Below the pieces are notes generated by a model, which made no database searches, was not told the origin of the DNA, and worked only from the letters and a program-made list of their open reading frames with translations. 22,288 bases of DNA from a virus, in IMG/VR virus record IMGVR_UViG_3300030099_000594, positions 1-22,288 of that record, one strand, 5' to 3'. The number at the start of each line of letters is the position of its first letter. Positions within the stretch are counted from its first letter, which is position 1. Shown one piece after another: positions 7,230 through 12,688 of the stretch. The position numbers were made by a program, and so were the translations under genes.

Positions 7230-7745
7230 TTAGTAAAATAAACCACCTTTACGCATATCATTATGACCCTTTTTTAACATACCACCTTTGTTAAATTTTA
7301 TTATACCTCGACTAACACCTTGTCTAATACTTTCAGGCATTTTAATGTTAGGGTTATTTTTAACTTTGTTTTGCAGTGCTACTTGTTTTGCTGCTTTTTC
7401 ATTTGCTATTCGTTCTTTTGCATCTGTAGTAATTTTTGCTAATCTTGCTTGATTAAGTTCAGCGACCTTAGCCGCATTTTCTTTCATAAATTTATCAAGT
7501 TGAGCGTTATATTCTTTTGTGCCAAACTCTGGTGCTGCTTTAGCAGTTATTTGTTGATTAACAGTAGGTCTACGTGGTCTTTTAGGATCTACGGTAGGTC
7601 TACGTACTCCTCCCATTCTTCTATCTGTAACAGGATCTACCCTTGTAACCATCCTCCGTACAGGAGGTCTTGGAGGTCTTCTTCTACCACCGCCTCTTCC
7701 TCTACGAGGAATATGTATCATACCTCTATGTGCTTTAGTTACCAT
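7230..7745 (-). CDS. Arg/Pro-rich basic protein with KFNKGGM tail
   Basis: 171 residues. Residues 1-60 are Arg/Gly/Pro-rich (RRGRGGGRRRPPRPPVRR), residues 75-130 form a charged helix, probably coiled coil (KFMKENAAKVAELNQARLAK), and the end reads KFNKGGMLKKGHNDMRKGGL. The KFNKGG motif is shared with the protein at 4848-5141, and KxGHxDMRKGGxF tails recur in marine phages. Unknown role; likely virion-associated and cationic. Confidence 0.75.
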   Translation of the reverse strand: MVTKAHRGMIHIPRRGRGGGRRRPPRPPVRRMVTRVDPVTDRRMGGVRRPTVDPKRPRRPTVNQQITAKAAPEFGTKEYNAQLDKFMKENAAKVAELNQARLAKITTDAKERIANEKAAKQVALQNKVKNNPNIKMPESIRQGVSRGIIKFNKGGMLKKGHNDMRKGGLFY

Positions 7746-7758
7746 ATCTTATTCCCCT

Positions 7759-8211
7759 TTAATTCAATTCAAAATGAGGTCCGTCTATAAAAGGTCTTCT
7801 GCCTTCTGATCTGCGTAGATCTATGTAAGCCATCATAGCTTCTTCCATAGTACCTTCCCATGTAGATATGTCAGGTATATGCCAAGCTGCACCCCATCTA
7901 AGCGTAGTTCCATATTCTGTAGCTGCCCACTTCATAGCATCAGCTAAATCATCATACAAGTTAAGTTCCCATGATGCTTTACCATCTACATATGCCATCA
8001 AGTCCACTGCATCGCCTGTTAGATGCTTAGATTTCATTGTTTGAGATTTACCAGAATCAAATAACTTCTGTTGTTCTTCTTTGGTTCTCATGCCATATAT
8101 GACTCCAAAGTCGATTTTTGTCAGTTCTATTGCTCTTTTAACAACCATAACTAAATCTTCATTTACACCTTCAAGTTTTTCAAGTGATCTTTTGGATAGT
8201 GTGTAAGCCAT
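7759..8211 (-). CDS. M15-family D-Ala/L-Ala-type peptidase, phage endolysin
   Basis: 150 residues with RBS GGAAA 12 bases before ATG 8211. The zinc-peptidase M15 (VanY/T5 endolysin type) signature is clear: YGMRTKEEQQKLFDSGKS, then SKHLTGDAVDL (zinc ligands H63 and D70), LRWGAAWHIPD, and the C-terminal GPHFEL with the third ligand H146. It would cleave peptide cross-links of peptidoglycan at lysis. No signal peptide, so it needs the holin-like protein encoded nearby (8513-8881). Two small genes lie between. Confidence 0.92.
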   Translation of the reverse strand: MAYTLSKRSLEKLEGVNEDLVMVVKRAIELTKIDFGVIYGMRTKEEQQKLFDSGKSQTMKSKHLTGDAVDLMAYVDGKASWELNLYDDLADAMKWAATEYGTTLRWGAAWHIPDISTWEGTMEEAMMAYIDLRRSEGRRPFIDGPHFELN

Positions 8212-8371
8212 GTCTATATTTCCTTTTACTATTAAATCGTGCTAACGGTATTCTTCTTTCACCTAAATAGTTGCCTTTAAATTTCACTACCTTTATAGGA
8301 ACGTGACCCATATGTATCAACAAGAAATCCCCATATGTCATTTGCTTGGATGCATCCGATTCTGTACTCAT
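8180..8371 (-). CDS. Small hypothetical protein in lysis cassette; start uncertain
   Basis: An open frame of up to 63 residues ending HTIQKIT and overlapping the endolysin start by 32 bases. The Met at 8371 overlaps the upstream gene by 95 bases; starts at 8341 (MTYGDFLLIHMGHV) or 8311 (MGHVPIKVVKFKGNYLGERR) would reduce the overlap and are more likely. The core KFKGNYLGERRIPLARFNSK is basic and looks folded, but I recognise no family. Confidence 0.5.
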   Translation of the reverse strand: MSTESDASKQMTYGDFLLIHMGHVPIKVVKFKGNYLGERRIPLARFNSKRKYRHGLHTIQKIT

Positions 8372-8516
8372 TCTCTTGTATTGTCCTCATTTGAATATCA
8401 AAATAGTTCTCCATTGCTCTACATTGTTGTGCATCTTTCATAATTACAGGTGGAAAGTTAGGATCAATCCACCATACATCATTTACTAAGAACATTACGT
8501 ATAAAAATATCTTCAT
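8277..8516 (-). CDS. Small possibly exported protein in lysis cassette
   Basis: 79 residues from ATG 8516, which overlaps the holin stop by 4 bases. The N-terminus MKIFLYVMFLVNDVWW resembles a short signal or anchor segment. A middle part DAQQCRAMENYFDIQ...YRIGCIQAND has two Cys, like small phage proteins of the type also seen at 13763-13975. Its position between holin and endolysin would fit a spanin or lysis accessory, but there is no lipobox or proline-rich domain, so this is only a possibility. Confidence 0.65.
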   Translation of the reverse strand: MKIFLYVMFLVNDVWWIDPNFPPVIMKDAQQCRAMENYFDIQMRTIQENEYRIGCIQANDIWGFLVDTYGSRSYKGSEI

Positions 8517-8881
8517 TTTTTCTTAGGTCCAAAAAACTTAGCTACCCCTTTTGTTCCTAGTGATGCAGCCACAACAGCACCCAGACTATACTGATACCAG
8601 TCAGGCATACCTGCTAGAGCAGTAAAGCCATTTGCTACTATCTCCCTACCCCAATCACCACAAAAAGACAGTACTAGAGGAATAGAGAAAAGTACAGTAA
8701 TCCATTCATCTTTCCACGAACTCTGTGATGCCCTAATAGCAGCTAAGTCCCAATCTATATCGCCTGTAGCTTCTTTCAGGCGAATCTCCGCTTCAGCTTT
8801 GTTAGCGGCTACTTTACCATCTAACCATGTAGATGCTAAATTTCCTGCTGATGATAATAATGTTCCTGCTAGATTAAACAT
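8513..8881 (-). CDS. Holin, GTA three-helix-like
   Basis: 122 residues. After an amphipathic/hydrophobic start (MFNLAGTLLSSAGNLASTWL) and a charged helix (AANKAEAEIRLKEATGDIDW) comes SSWKDEWITVLFSIPLVLSF, then a second hydrophobic segment (YQYSLGAVVAASLGTKGV) and a KKK tail. The W-[KR]-DEW...PL..F.. layout matches phage holins related to gene-transfer-agent three-TM holins. It would make the membrane lesions that release the endolysin encoded two genes downstream. It shares an A (TAATG) with the upstream stop. Confidence 0.8.
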   Translation of the reverse strand: MFNLAGTLLSSAGNLASTWLDGKVAANKAEAEIRLKEATGDIDWDLAAIRASQSSWKDEWITVLFSIPLVLSFCGDWGREIVANGFTALAGMPDWYQYSLGAVVAASLGTKGVAKFFGPKKK

Positions 8882-9093
8882 TAATTATCTTTTCCGTTTG
8901 GCTTACCCTCTACAGCACCTATTAACATATTAACAAATTGCTGTTTAGCTATCTCGTGTTGGTCTAGTTGAAACTTAGCAGCAGCAACTTTACCTTCCAA
9001 ATCTCTTATTTGAGCTACTATGTATTTAGACTTGCTGTCTAGGTCTTCTAGTTTATAGTCTTTTTGATTTATATTAATTACATTATCTGCCAT
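8881..9093 (-). CDS. Small coiled-coil protein (DUF6447-like)
   Basis: 70 residues: MADNVININQKDYKLEDLDS, then a heptad-rich helix SKYIVAQIRDLEGKVAAAKF and an acidic tail. The INxKxYxLEDL start followed by a dimerising helix matches small marine-phage proteins I associate with DUF6447. Cytosolic, no membrane segment. It sits directly upstream of the holin (TAATG junction), so it may belong to the lysis cassette. Confidence 0.75.
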   Translation of the reverse strand: MADNVININQKDYKLEDLDSKSKYIVAQIRDLEGKVAAAKFQLDQHEIAKQQFVNMLIGAVEGKPNGKDN

Positions 9094-9229
9094 GTGTACC
9101 TTTCTTTTTATATCGTGTCTTTTGATCTTTGTTTATCTTGGTAAGAGTCTTAGCTTGCTTTGAATGTAGCTTAGATGCTTTCTTTAATCCCTTTATAACT
9201 TTAGTTAATGGCTTAGTGTAGTGTGGCAT
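9083..9229 (-). CDS. Basic 48-residue protein, paralogue of the 4848-5141 N-terminus
   Basis: ATG 9229 shares its A with the preceding TAA, and the frame ends at 9083, overlapping the next start by 11 bases. The product begins MPHYTKPLTKVIKGLKKASK and continues LHSKQAKTLTKINKDQ. The KxLKKASKxHxxQAKTL segment matches VAGKLRKASKAHAGQAKTL in the gene at 4848-5141. Strongly cationic; probable DNA- or virion-associated peptide. The coupled junctions and this similarity support a real gene. Confidence 0.7.
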   Translation of the reverse strand: MPHYTKPLTKVIKGLKKASKLHSKQAKTLTKINKDQKTRYKKKGTHGR

Positions 9230-9549
9230 TATTTACTCCTATTACTCATCCATGCTGATGTTCCCATATAAGCACCTACAATACCTGCTCCAGAGATGTA
9301 AAACAAGTTAGAAAGATCTGATAGAGCTTCTATATGCTCAATAGGCATGAAGAACATTGCTGCTGTAAATCCTCCCATGCCAATTAGAGTACCTGTAGCC
9401 ATTCTACGCTGTGCTTTCTGCTTTCTTAGGTCAGCTTCAGTTTTATTTATCTCTTTAGCGTGTTCTAACTCATCATCTGTCACTACACCATCACCATCTA
9501 AATCATATTTGTTATAGTTACTATCTTGTTCTAGGTTTTTTTGTGTCAC
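9229..9549 (-). CDS. EF-hand membrane protein
   Basis: 106 residues with a GTG start (9549). Residues 16-27 (DLDGDGVVTDDE) form a canonical calcium-binding EF-hand loop (D16, D18, D20, T24, E27). It is followed by a charged helix and two hydrophobic segments: ATGTLIGMGGFTAAMFFMPI and LFYISGAGIVGAYMGTSAWM. It is likely an inner-membrane protein with a cytoplasmic Ca2+ site. EF-hand proteins with two membrane segments are seen near phage lysis genes; the role is unknown. Confidence 0.8.
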   Translation of the reverse strand: MTQKNLEQDSNYNKYDLDGDGVVTDDELEHAKEINKTEADLRKQKAQRRMATGTLIGMGGFTAAMFFMPIEHIEALSDLSNLFYISGAGIVGAYMGTSAWMSNRSK

Positions 9550-9808
9550 TTGAGCAGTATCCTCTTGGTCTATCTGGGTCTAAGACTTCATCTCTGCGTA
9601 AATGTCCTTCCAGAAACATAGCCCTTTCAATATGGTCTAAACTATAAGTCTTTCCTGTATGCATTTCTATCGCTTTACGGACATAAAAGACATCCGATTT
9701 AGGAATATGAACTTTATTAAGCCTATTAGCATCATTTTTAGCCAATGTTTCATAAAAATCCTCAATAACAGAATCGCTTGCATATAGTTTTACCTTCTTT
9801 TTACGCAT
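9521..9808 (-). CDS. Conserved small phage protein, first gene of the leftward operon
   Basis: 95 residues from ATG 9808 (MRKKKVKLYASDSVIEDFYE); a TTG at 9814 is in frame but unnecessary. Contains NDANRLNKVHIPKSDVFYVR and HTGKTYSLDHIERAMFLEGH, well-conserved-looking and mainly helical, with a basic C-terminus KKPRTR. I recognise the type from marine podoviruses but not a function. As the promoter-proximal gene downstream of the operator array it might be regulatory (inference). Confidence 0.75.
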   Translation of the reverse strand: MRKKKVKLYASDSVIEDFYETLAKNDANRLNKVHIPKSDVFYVRKAIEMHTGKTYSLDHIERAMFLEGHLRRDEVLDPDRPRGYCSSDTKKPRTR

Positions 9809-9845
9809 TGTCAAACATTTTTTACTAAAAAACTACATTTCTCTG

Positions 9846-9979
9846 TAGTTATAACTATATAGTAACACATATTTAATAATATATCAATAAAATAGTTTTA
9901 ACTTTAGAGTTTTAACTGTATTTTATATAAACTTAATAAATATTTTAACTAAATAGTTTTAACTAAATAGTCTTAACTA
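9846..9979. repeat. Array of six 12-bp near-palindromes (TAGTTTTAACTA), putative operators
   Basis: Copies start at 9846 (TAGTTATAACTA, a perfect palindrome), 9893, 9907, 9940, 9954 and 9968. The pairs 9893/9907, 9940/9954 and 9954/9968 are spaced exactly 14 bases. The last copy overlaps the predicted start site of the leftward promoter, so the array would occupy the first about 130 bases of the transcript. This fits cooperative repressor sites or iterons. Confidence 0.7.
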
Positions 9980-9980
9980 T

Positions 9981-10009
9981 GTTATACCACAGAATCACAA
10001 GGTTGTCAA
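9981..10009 (-). promoter_or_regulatory. Leftward promoter of the lysis/packaging block
   Basis: On the minus strand TTGACA (10009-10004, perfect), a 17-base spacer and TATAAC (9986-9981, 5 of 6) put the start near 9974, inside the sixth operator-like repeat. No other good promoter was noticed until 6029-6057, so it probably drives the genes from 9808 leftward. Confidence 0.7.
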
Positions 10010-10392
10010 GCGACATATTGTCACAGTAAGTAGTATATTGGTATTCCTATTAGGGTCAAAACTAGGGGACGGTTTGTTTTTTGCTAGGTGTGATCACATT
10101 CCTGTCAAAATAATGTGGTTAACAGGCAAAAATACCCTTCCGTGTAGAATTACATATACATATATCCATATACCCCCCTGCGTCCCACGCACTGTCACGC
10201 TTCATGGGTGGGTTTTCAATATCTTAAAAAATAAATATACCATAGCAAGCCTAATAAAATATTTTTTGGGAAAGACTCCAGAAATAAAAATAATAATTTC
10301 TACTAAGCTACTGATAAATAATAATAACTAAACTGTTTTACTATCAGTTATTAAAAATAGTATACCCATATTATATTGATATTCTAAAATTA

Positions 10393-10454
10393 GTTACAAA
10401 CGTAACGGTTATGTATGATACTAAAACTTTTAAAATATTAGTTACAAATGTAAC
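10393..10454. promoter_or_regulatory. Two GTTAC-N4-GTAAC palindromes, putative operators
   Basis: GTTACAAACGTAAC at 10393-10406 and GTTACAAATGTAAC at 10441-10454 start 48 bases apart, each preceded by TTA. Dyad symmetry, duplication and location about 100 bases before the first rightward gene suggest repressor or activator sites for the early operon. No regulator gene was identified. Confidence 0.55.
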
Positions 10455-10557
10455 TTTTACCAGCGTGTAAAATTTTATTTAACTATATACAAGCCTCCAA
10501 TTTTTTGGTAAAAGTAATAATAATTTAAAACTTTAATTGATTCGGAAAGACTCTAAA

Positions 10558-10974
10558 ATGAAAAATAAAAATGAAATACTAGCTGAAAAGCATAGTGAAA
10601 TAGAAAGCTTAAAAGGCTGGAGCAAAAATTTAGAAAGTAAAATTGTAAAGTTAAAGGGCGAGAGAGACTCTTTAGTTCAGCTTGCCAATGATAGATTTGA
10701 CGTTATTGAAAATTTACAAGAAATAGTAGATCAATATACAAATGAGCCAAAAAATAAAAGTTTAGTTGATGAAGTTATAAAGTTAAAAACTGAAAATCAA
10801 AAGCTAAAAAACGATAACGATATAACACAATCTAATTTAGGCGAATGTTTAAAAGATAACGAAAAGCTAGAATCTGAAATAAAAAAATTAAAGACTCATT
10901 TTAGACTAATATCTAAATTGTGTGATTATGAATTGTTTGAGATGTTACAAACAAAGCTAGGATATAAAAAATAA
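10558..10974 (+). CDS. Coiled-coil early protein, unknown function
   Basis: 138 residues from ATG 10558; a TTG at 10537 is in frame but lies upstream of the GGAAAGACTC leader. It is almost wholly heptad-like: SEIESLKGWSKNLESKIVKL, then KNKSLVDEVIKLKTENQKLK and SEIKKLKTHFRLISKLCDYE. Lys/Glu-rich and predicted to be a long parallel coiled coil with a small C-terminal helix. First gene of the AT-rich rightward operon, and so probably an early, host-interaction or nucleoid-type protein (inference). Confidence 0.75.
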   Translation: MKNKNEILAEKHSEIESLKGWSKNLESKIVKLKGERDSLVQLANDRFDVIENLQEIVDQYTNEPKNKSLVDEVIKLKTENQKLKNDNDITQSNLGECLKDNEKLESEIKKLKTHFRLISKLCDYELFEMLQTKLGYKK

Positions 10975-10975
10975 A

Positions 10976-11030
10976 TAGTGAATCCTATAAGCAGATTCAA
11001 ATATAAGAGTCTGCTTATGGATATTCACTA
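10976..11030 (+). other. Long imperfect intercistronic hairpin
   Basis: Left arm TAGTGAATCCTATAAGCAGA (10976-10995) pairs with the right arm 11010-11030 with only two small bulges, closing a 14-base loop. No U-run follows, so it is not a classical intrinsic terminator; an RNase III-type processing site or mRNA-stabilising structure is more likely. The element contains GAATC, GATTC and GAGTC. Confidence 0.6.
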
Positions 11031-11070
11031 AAGAATATCATAAACCAAATAATGACAATAGGAGTCAAAA

Positions 11071-11403
11071 ATGCTTAAATTTAACTTAAACAATATTACT
11101 AAAGGTCAAACTATTAAAGGTGGTTTAACACCAGTTAGAGTCTTATTTACCGCTTTCGATTTATGGCGTAAAGGTTACAAGCCCGTTATCCATAGGAAGA
11201 ATCCGCAAGAGAAAGGTTTTTTCATTAGGCTAGGGACTGGTGGTGTTTCTGGAGAATCTTTATTAAGGTTAAATTTTGGGAATAGTTATTCTTACTTTCA
11301 AGCATACGATAGAAACGGTTATTCTCGTATTAATCAAAATGCAATCGTTAGGCATAAAAGAAAAGCTAACGGTACTAAACTTACTCAAAGGTTAGCTAGT
11401 TAG
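11071..11403 (+). CDS. Hypothetical early protein (110 aa)
   Basis: Preceded by GGAGTC five bases before ATG. MLKFNLNNITKGQTIKGGLT and VLFTAFDLWRKGYKPVIHRK lead into an aromatic beta-like segment (FGNSYSYFQAYDRNGYSR) and a basic C-terminus. No family recognised, and no membrane segment. It lies between two intercistronic hairpins in the AT-rich early block. Confidence 0.75.
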   Translation: MLKFNLNNITKGQTIKGGLTPVRVLFTAFDLWRKGYKPVIHRKNPQEKGFFIRLGTGGVSGESLLRLNFGNSYSYFQAYDRNGYSRINQNAIVRHKRKANGTKLTQRLAS

Positions 11404-11473
11404 CTTATATTAGGAGTCTAGCTTTAACGGTTAGACTCCATTTATAAGTTAATCAATAAACAATAGGAGTCTA
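11401..11473 (+). promoter_or_regulatory. Candidate translational switch: alternative GGAGTCTA/TAGACTCC pairings
   Basis: Three elements in order: GGAGTCTA (11413-11420), TAGACTCC (11432-11439) and GGAGTCTA (11466-11473). The last is the ribosome-binding site of the next gene (ATG 11476). The central element can pair perfectly with either flank. The upstream hairpin is extended by TAGCTTATA/TATAAGTTA outer arms (11401-11449). Pairing with the downstream copy would hide the RBS, and pairing upstream would free it. Confidence 0.45.
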
Positions 11474-11475
11474 AA

Positions 11476-11610
11476 ATGAAAATTAACTTAAAAAGACTAT
11501 TAAGAAATACCACTAAAAAACAAAAGCTAATAATATTAGATGATGTTAAGACTAGAAAAAAAGACTATATTAATTTTAGAACTAAAAGAAAAAACACAAG
11601 GAGTCTTTAA
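11476..11610 (+). CDS. Basic 44-residue early peptide
   Basis: ATG 11476 lies two bases after GGAGTCTA. Product MKINLKRLLRNTTKKQKLII then a middle LDDVKTRKKDYINFRTKRKN and TRSL. Its TAA ends one base before the next ATG, and that gene's RBS is inside this frame, so coupling is likely. Strongly cationic and short; no family recognised. Codon composition matches the AT-rich neighbours. Confidence 0.55.
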   Translation: MKINLKRLLRNTTKKQKLIILDDVKTRKKDYINFRTKRKNTRSL

Positions 11611-11611
11611 A

Positions 11612-12310
11612 ATGCCGCTTGATAATATAGGACACGTTTCTAAACTTAGAGGAAAGCTAGATAAATTTGAAGCTATAGGAAACAATACGAAAAAGAATAA
11701 GTTTTGCTATGATAGATATATTGAAGCTAAAAAGAAAAATGAACTAGCGGGAAAAATTGTAGATATATGCGGAGTCTGTTATTCTCACGAGTCTATGAAC
11801 GGTTATATGAAAAATTTACCATTATCATTAGATAAAAATGAGATACTAGCTGAAAAACTATTGAGTGATCTGGAGATTAAACAATTCTTTTTTCTACAAT
11901 CTTTTTTTAGATTTAATCATCACGGAGAACTACTAACAGAATTAGTAGATGATAACGGAGTCACAATAAAAACTTTTCCAAAATATAATATGATTGAGAA
12001 TTATTGTAGAATAGCTGAATATAATCCACATTGTACATTCGCATTATGGACTAAAAGAACCGATATAATAAAAAGATATTTTGACAAAAGAGAAAAACCA
12101 AAAAACCTTATTATAGTTTTTTCTAATACTAAAGTAGACAAGGTTATATCTAAAATACCAAAACATTTTGACAAGGTTTTTAATAATGTAAATGGTGATA
12201 ACTTTAAAGAGATTCAAAATTGTACTGGTCAAAAATGTAAAGATTGTTTAAGATGCTATAAACATTCAGACAAGCTAGATGATAATATCATAGTAGAAAA
12301 AACAAAATAG
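11612..12310 (+). CDS. GP88-like cysteine-rich phage protein
   Basis: 232 residues from ATG 11612 with AAGGAGTC upstream; extending to 11540 would read through the previous gene. The layout resembles the phage gene-product-88 family: an early CYD, then DICGVCYSHE (C-x2-C-Y), FFRFNHHGEL (the family's R-x-H-x-x-G-[DE] block), a segment NPHCTFALWTKR (P-x3-F-x2-W-T-K), IIVFSN, and a C-terminal cluster CTGQKCKDCLRCYK. The clustered Cys suggest an Fe-S or zinc centre. The function of the family is unknown to me. It differs from the AT-rich neighbours in being recognisably conserved. Confidence 0.7.
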   Translation: MPLDNIGHVSKLRGKLDKFEAIGNNTKKNKFCYDRYIEAKKKNELAGKIVDICGVCYSHESMNGYMKNLPLSLDKNEILAEKLLSDLEIKQFFFLQSFFRFNHHGELLTELVDDNGVTIKTFPKYNMIENYCRIAEYNPHCTFALWTKRTDIIKRYFDKREKPKNLIIVFSNTKVDKVISKIPKHFDKVFNNVNGDNFKEIQNCTGQKCKDCLRCYKHSDKLDDNIIVEKTK

Positions 12311-12321
12311 ATTTATCTAGG

Positions 12322-12335
12322 GTCAAAATTTTGAC
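12322..12335. promoter_or_regulatory. Perfect 14-bp palindrome GTCAAAATTTTGAC
   Basis: Located 12 bases after the GP88-like stop, with full dyad symmetry. The right arm includes TTTTGACA, a -35-like hexamer, although no good -10 follows at 16-18 bases. Candidate operator at the boundary between the AT-rich early segment and the next operon. Confidence 0.4.
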
Positions 12336-12376
12336 ACTTAAGATTCTGGTTTAGCTTGAAAAAGTTAAATCAGGAT

Positions 12377-12450
12377 CTACGGTCATCATTTATGGGATGG
12401 GATGGCATGGGATGGTTTGGCTACGGTCATTATGGGATGGGATGGGATAC
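12377..12450 (+). repeat. GGGATGGGATGG-type G-rich repeat block
   Basis: CTACGGTCAT occurs at 12377-12386 and 12421-12430, each followed within a few bases by TATGGGATGGGATGG. The block has several GGG/GG runs in an otherwise AT-rich stretch and could form a G-quadruplex. It lies between the GP88-like gene and the 50-residue gene at 12467. Confidence 0.7.
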
Positions 12451-12463
12451 AAACAGGAGGTAA
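12392..12463 (+). CDS. Possible 23-residue Gly/Trp/Tyr-rich micropeptide
   Basis: The G-rich repeat is open from ATG 12392 to TAA 12463 and reads MGWDGMGWFGYGHYGMGWDT plus NRR. The GMGW unit repeats, giving a peptide with only Gly, Met, Trp, aromatic and few polar residues in the core. The stop lies in the spacer just after the AGGAGG of the next gene. There is no close RBS (only AGGA about 17 bases upstream), so this may be a by-product of a functional DNA or RNA repeat. Confidence 0.25.
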   Translation: MGWDGMGWFGYGHYGMGWDTNRR

Positions 12464-12466
12464 AAC

Positions 12467-12619
12467 ATGGATGAAGTACCAATTAATTTAGAATTATTTT
12501 TATTAGAACATGGGATAGTAGACACAGAAAAGCCTAAAACGCAGGTATTGGATGAGGGCAGAAACTGGACACCTATTATAAATGTAGTATTTGATGAAGA
12601 TGGAGAGCCTAATTTTTAA
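12467..12619 (+). CDS. Acidic 50-residue protein
   Basis: ATG 12467 has AGGAGG seven bases upstream, the best RBS in the area. Product MDEVPINLELFLLEHGIVDT then EKPKTQVLDEGRNWTPIINV and VFDEDGEPNF. Acidic, no membrane helix, no recognised family. Followed directly by the promoter of the DUF932 operon. Confidence 0.6.
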   Translation: MDEVPINLELFLLEHGIVDTEKPKTQVLDEGRNWTPIINVVFDEDGEPNF

Positions 12620-12627
12620 TATACCTA

Positions 12628-12655
12628 TTGACAAAAAACGAATCATCTATATGGT
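12628..12655 (+). promoter_or_regulatory. Rightward promoter upstream of first DUF932 gene
   Basis: TTGACA (12628-12633, perfect) with 16 bases to TATGGT (12650-12655). Start near 12662, about 27 bases before ATG 12689, whose RBS is AAAGGAG. It probably drives the dense small-gene operon to about 16468. Confidence 0.6.
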
Positions 12656-12688
12656 AGGATTAATAATTAACAAAAGGAGAATCAATTT

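Larger units (their letters stand above)
9815..10557. other. Divergent non-coding control region
   Basis: About 740 AT-rich bases separate the leftward and rightward gene blocks, with no convincing gene. Holds, left to right, six TAGTTTTAACTA-type repeats, a leftward sigma-70-like promoter, a more GC-rich patch near 10140-10215 with C- and G-runs but no clean terminator, and two GTTAC-N4-GTAAC palindromes before the first rightward gene. It may contain the lytic switch and possibly the replication origin or attP; neither of the latter is demonstrable here. Confidence 0.7.

Noticed and set aside
10140-10220. C-run/G-run stretch with GGGTGGGTTTT resembling a terminator
   Set aside because: Arms do not pair well (mismatches in the CCCACG/GGGTGGG pairing), the loop is long, and no gene ends just upstream.
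10038-10331. 97-codon plus-strand frame in the control region
   Set aside because: No RBS, composition follows the AT-rich intergenic DNA, the translation is low-complexity at the end (repeated Ile/Lys/Asn), and no family is recognisable.
12392-12450. G-rich repeat as a CRISPR or telomere-like array
   Set aside because: Unit size is about 6 bases with no spacers and only two blocks; not CRISPR.
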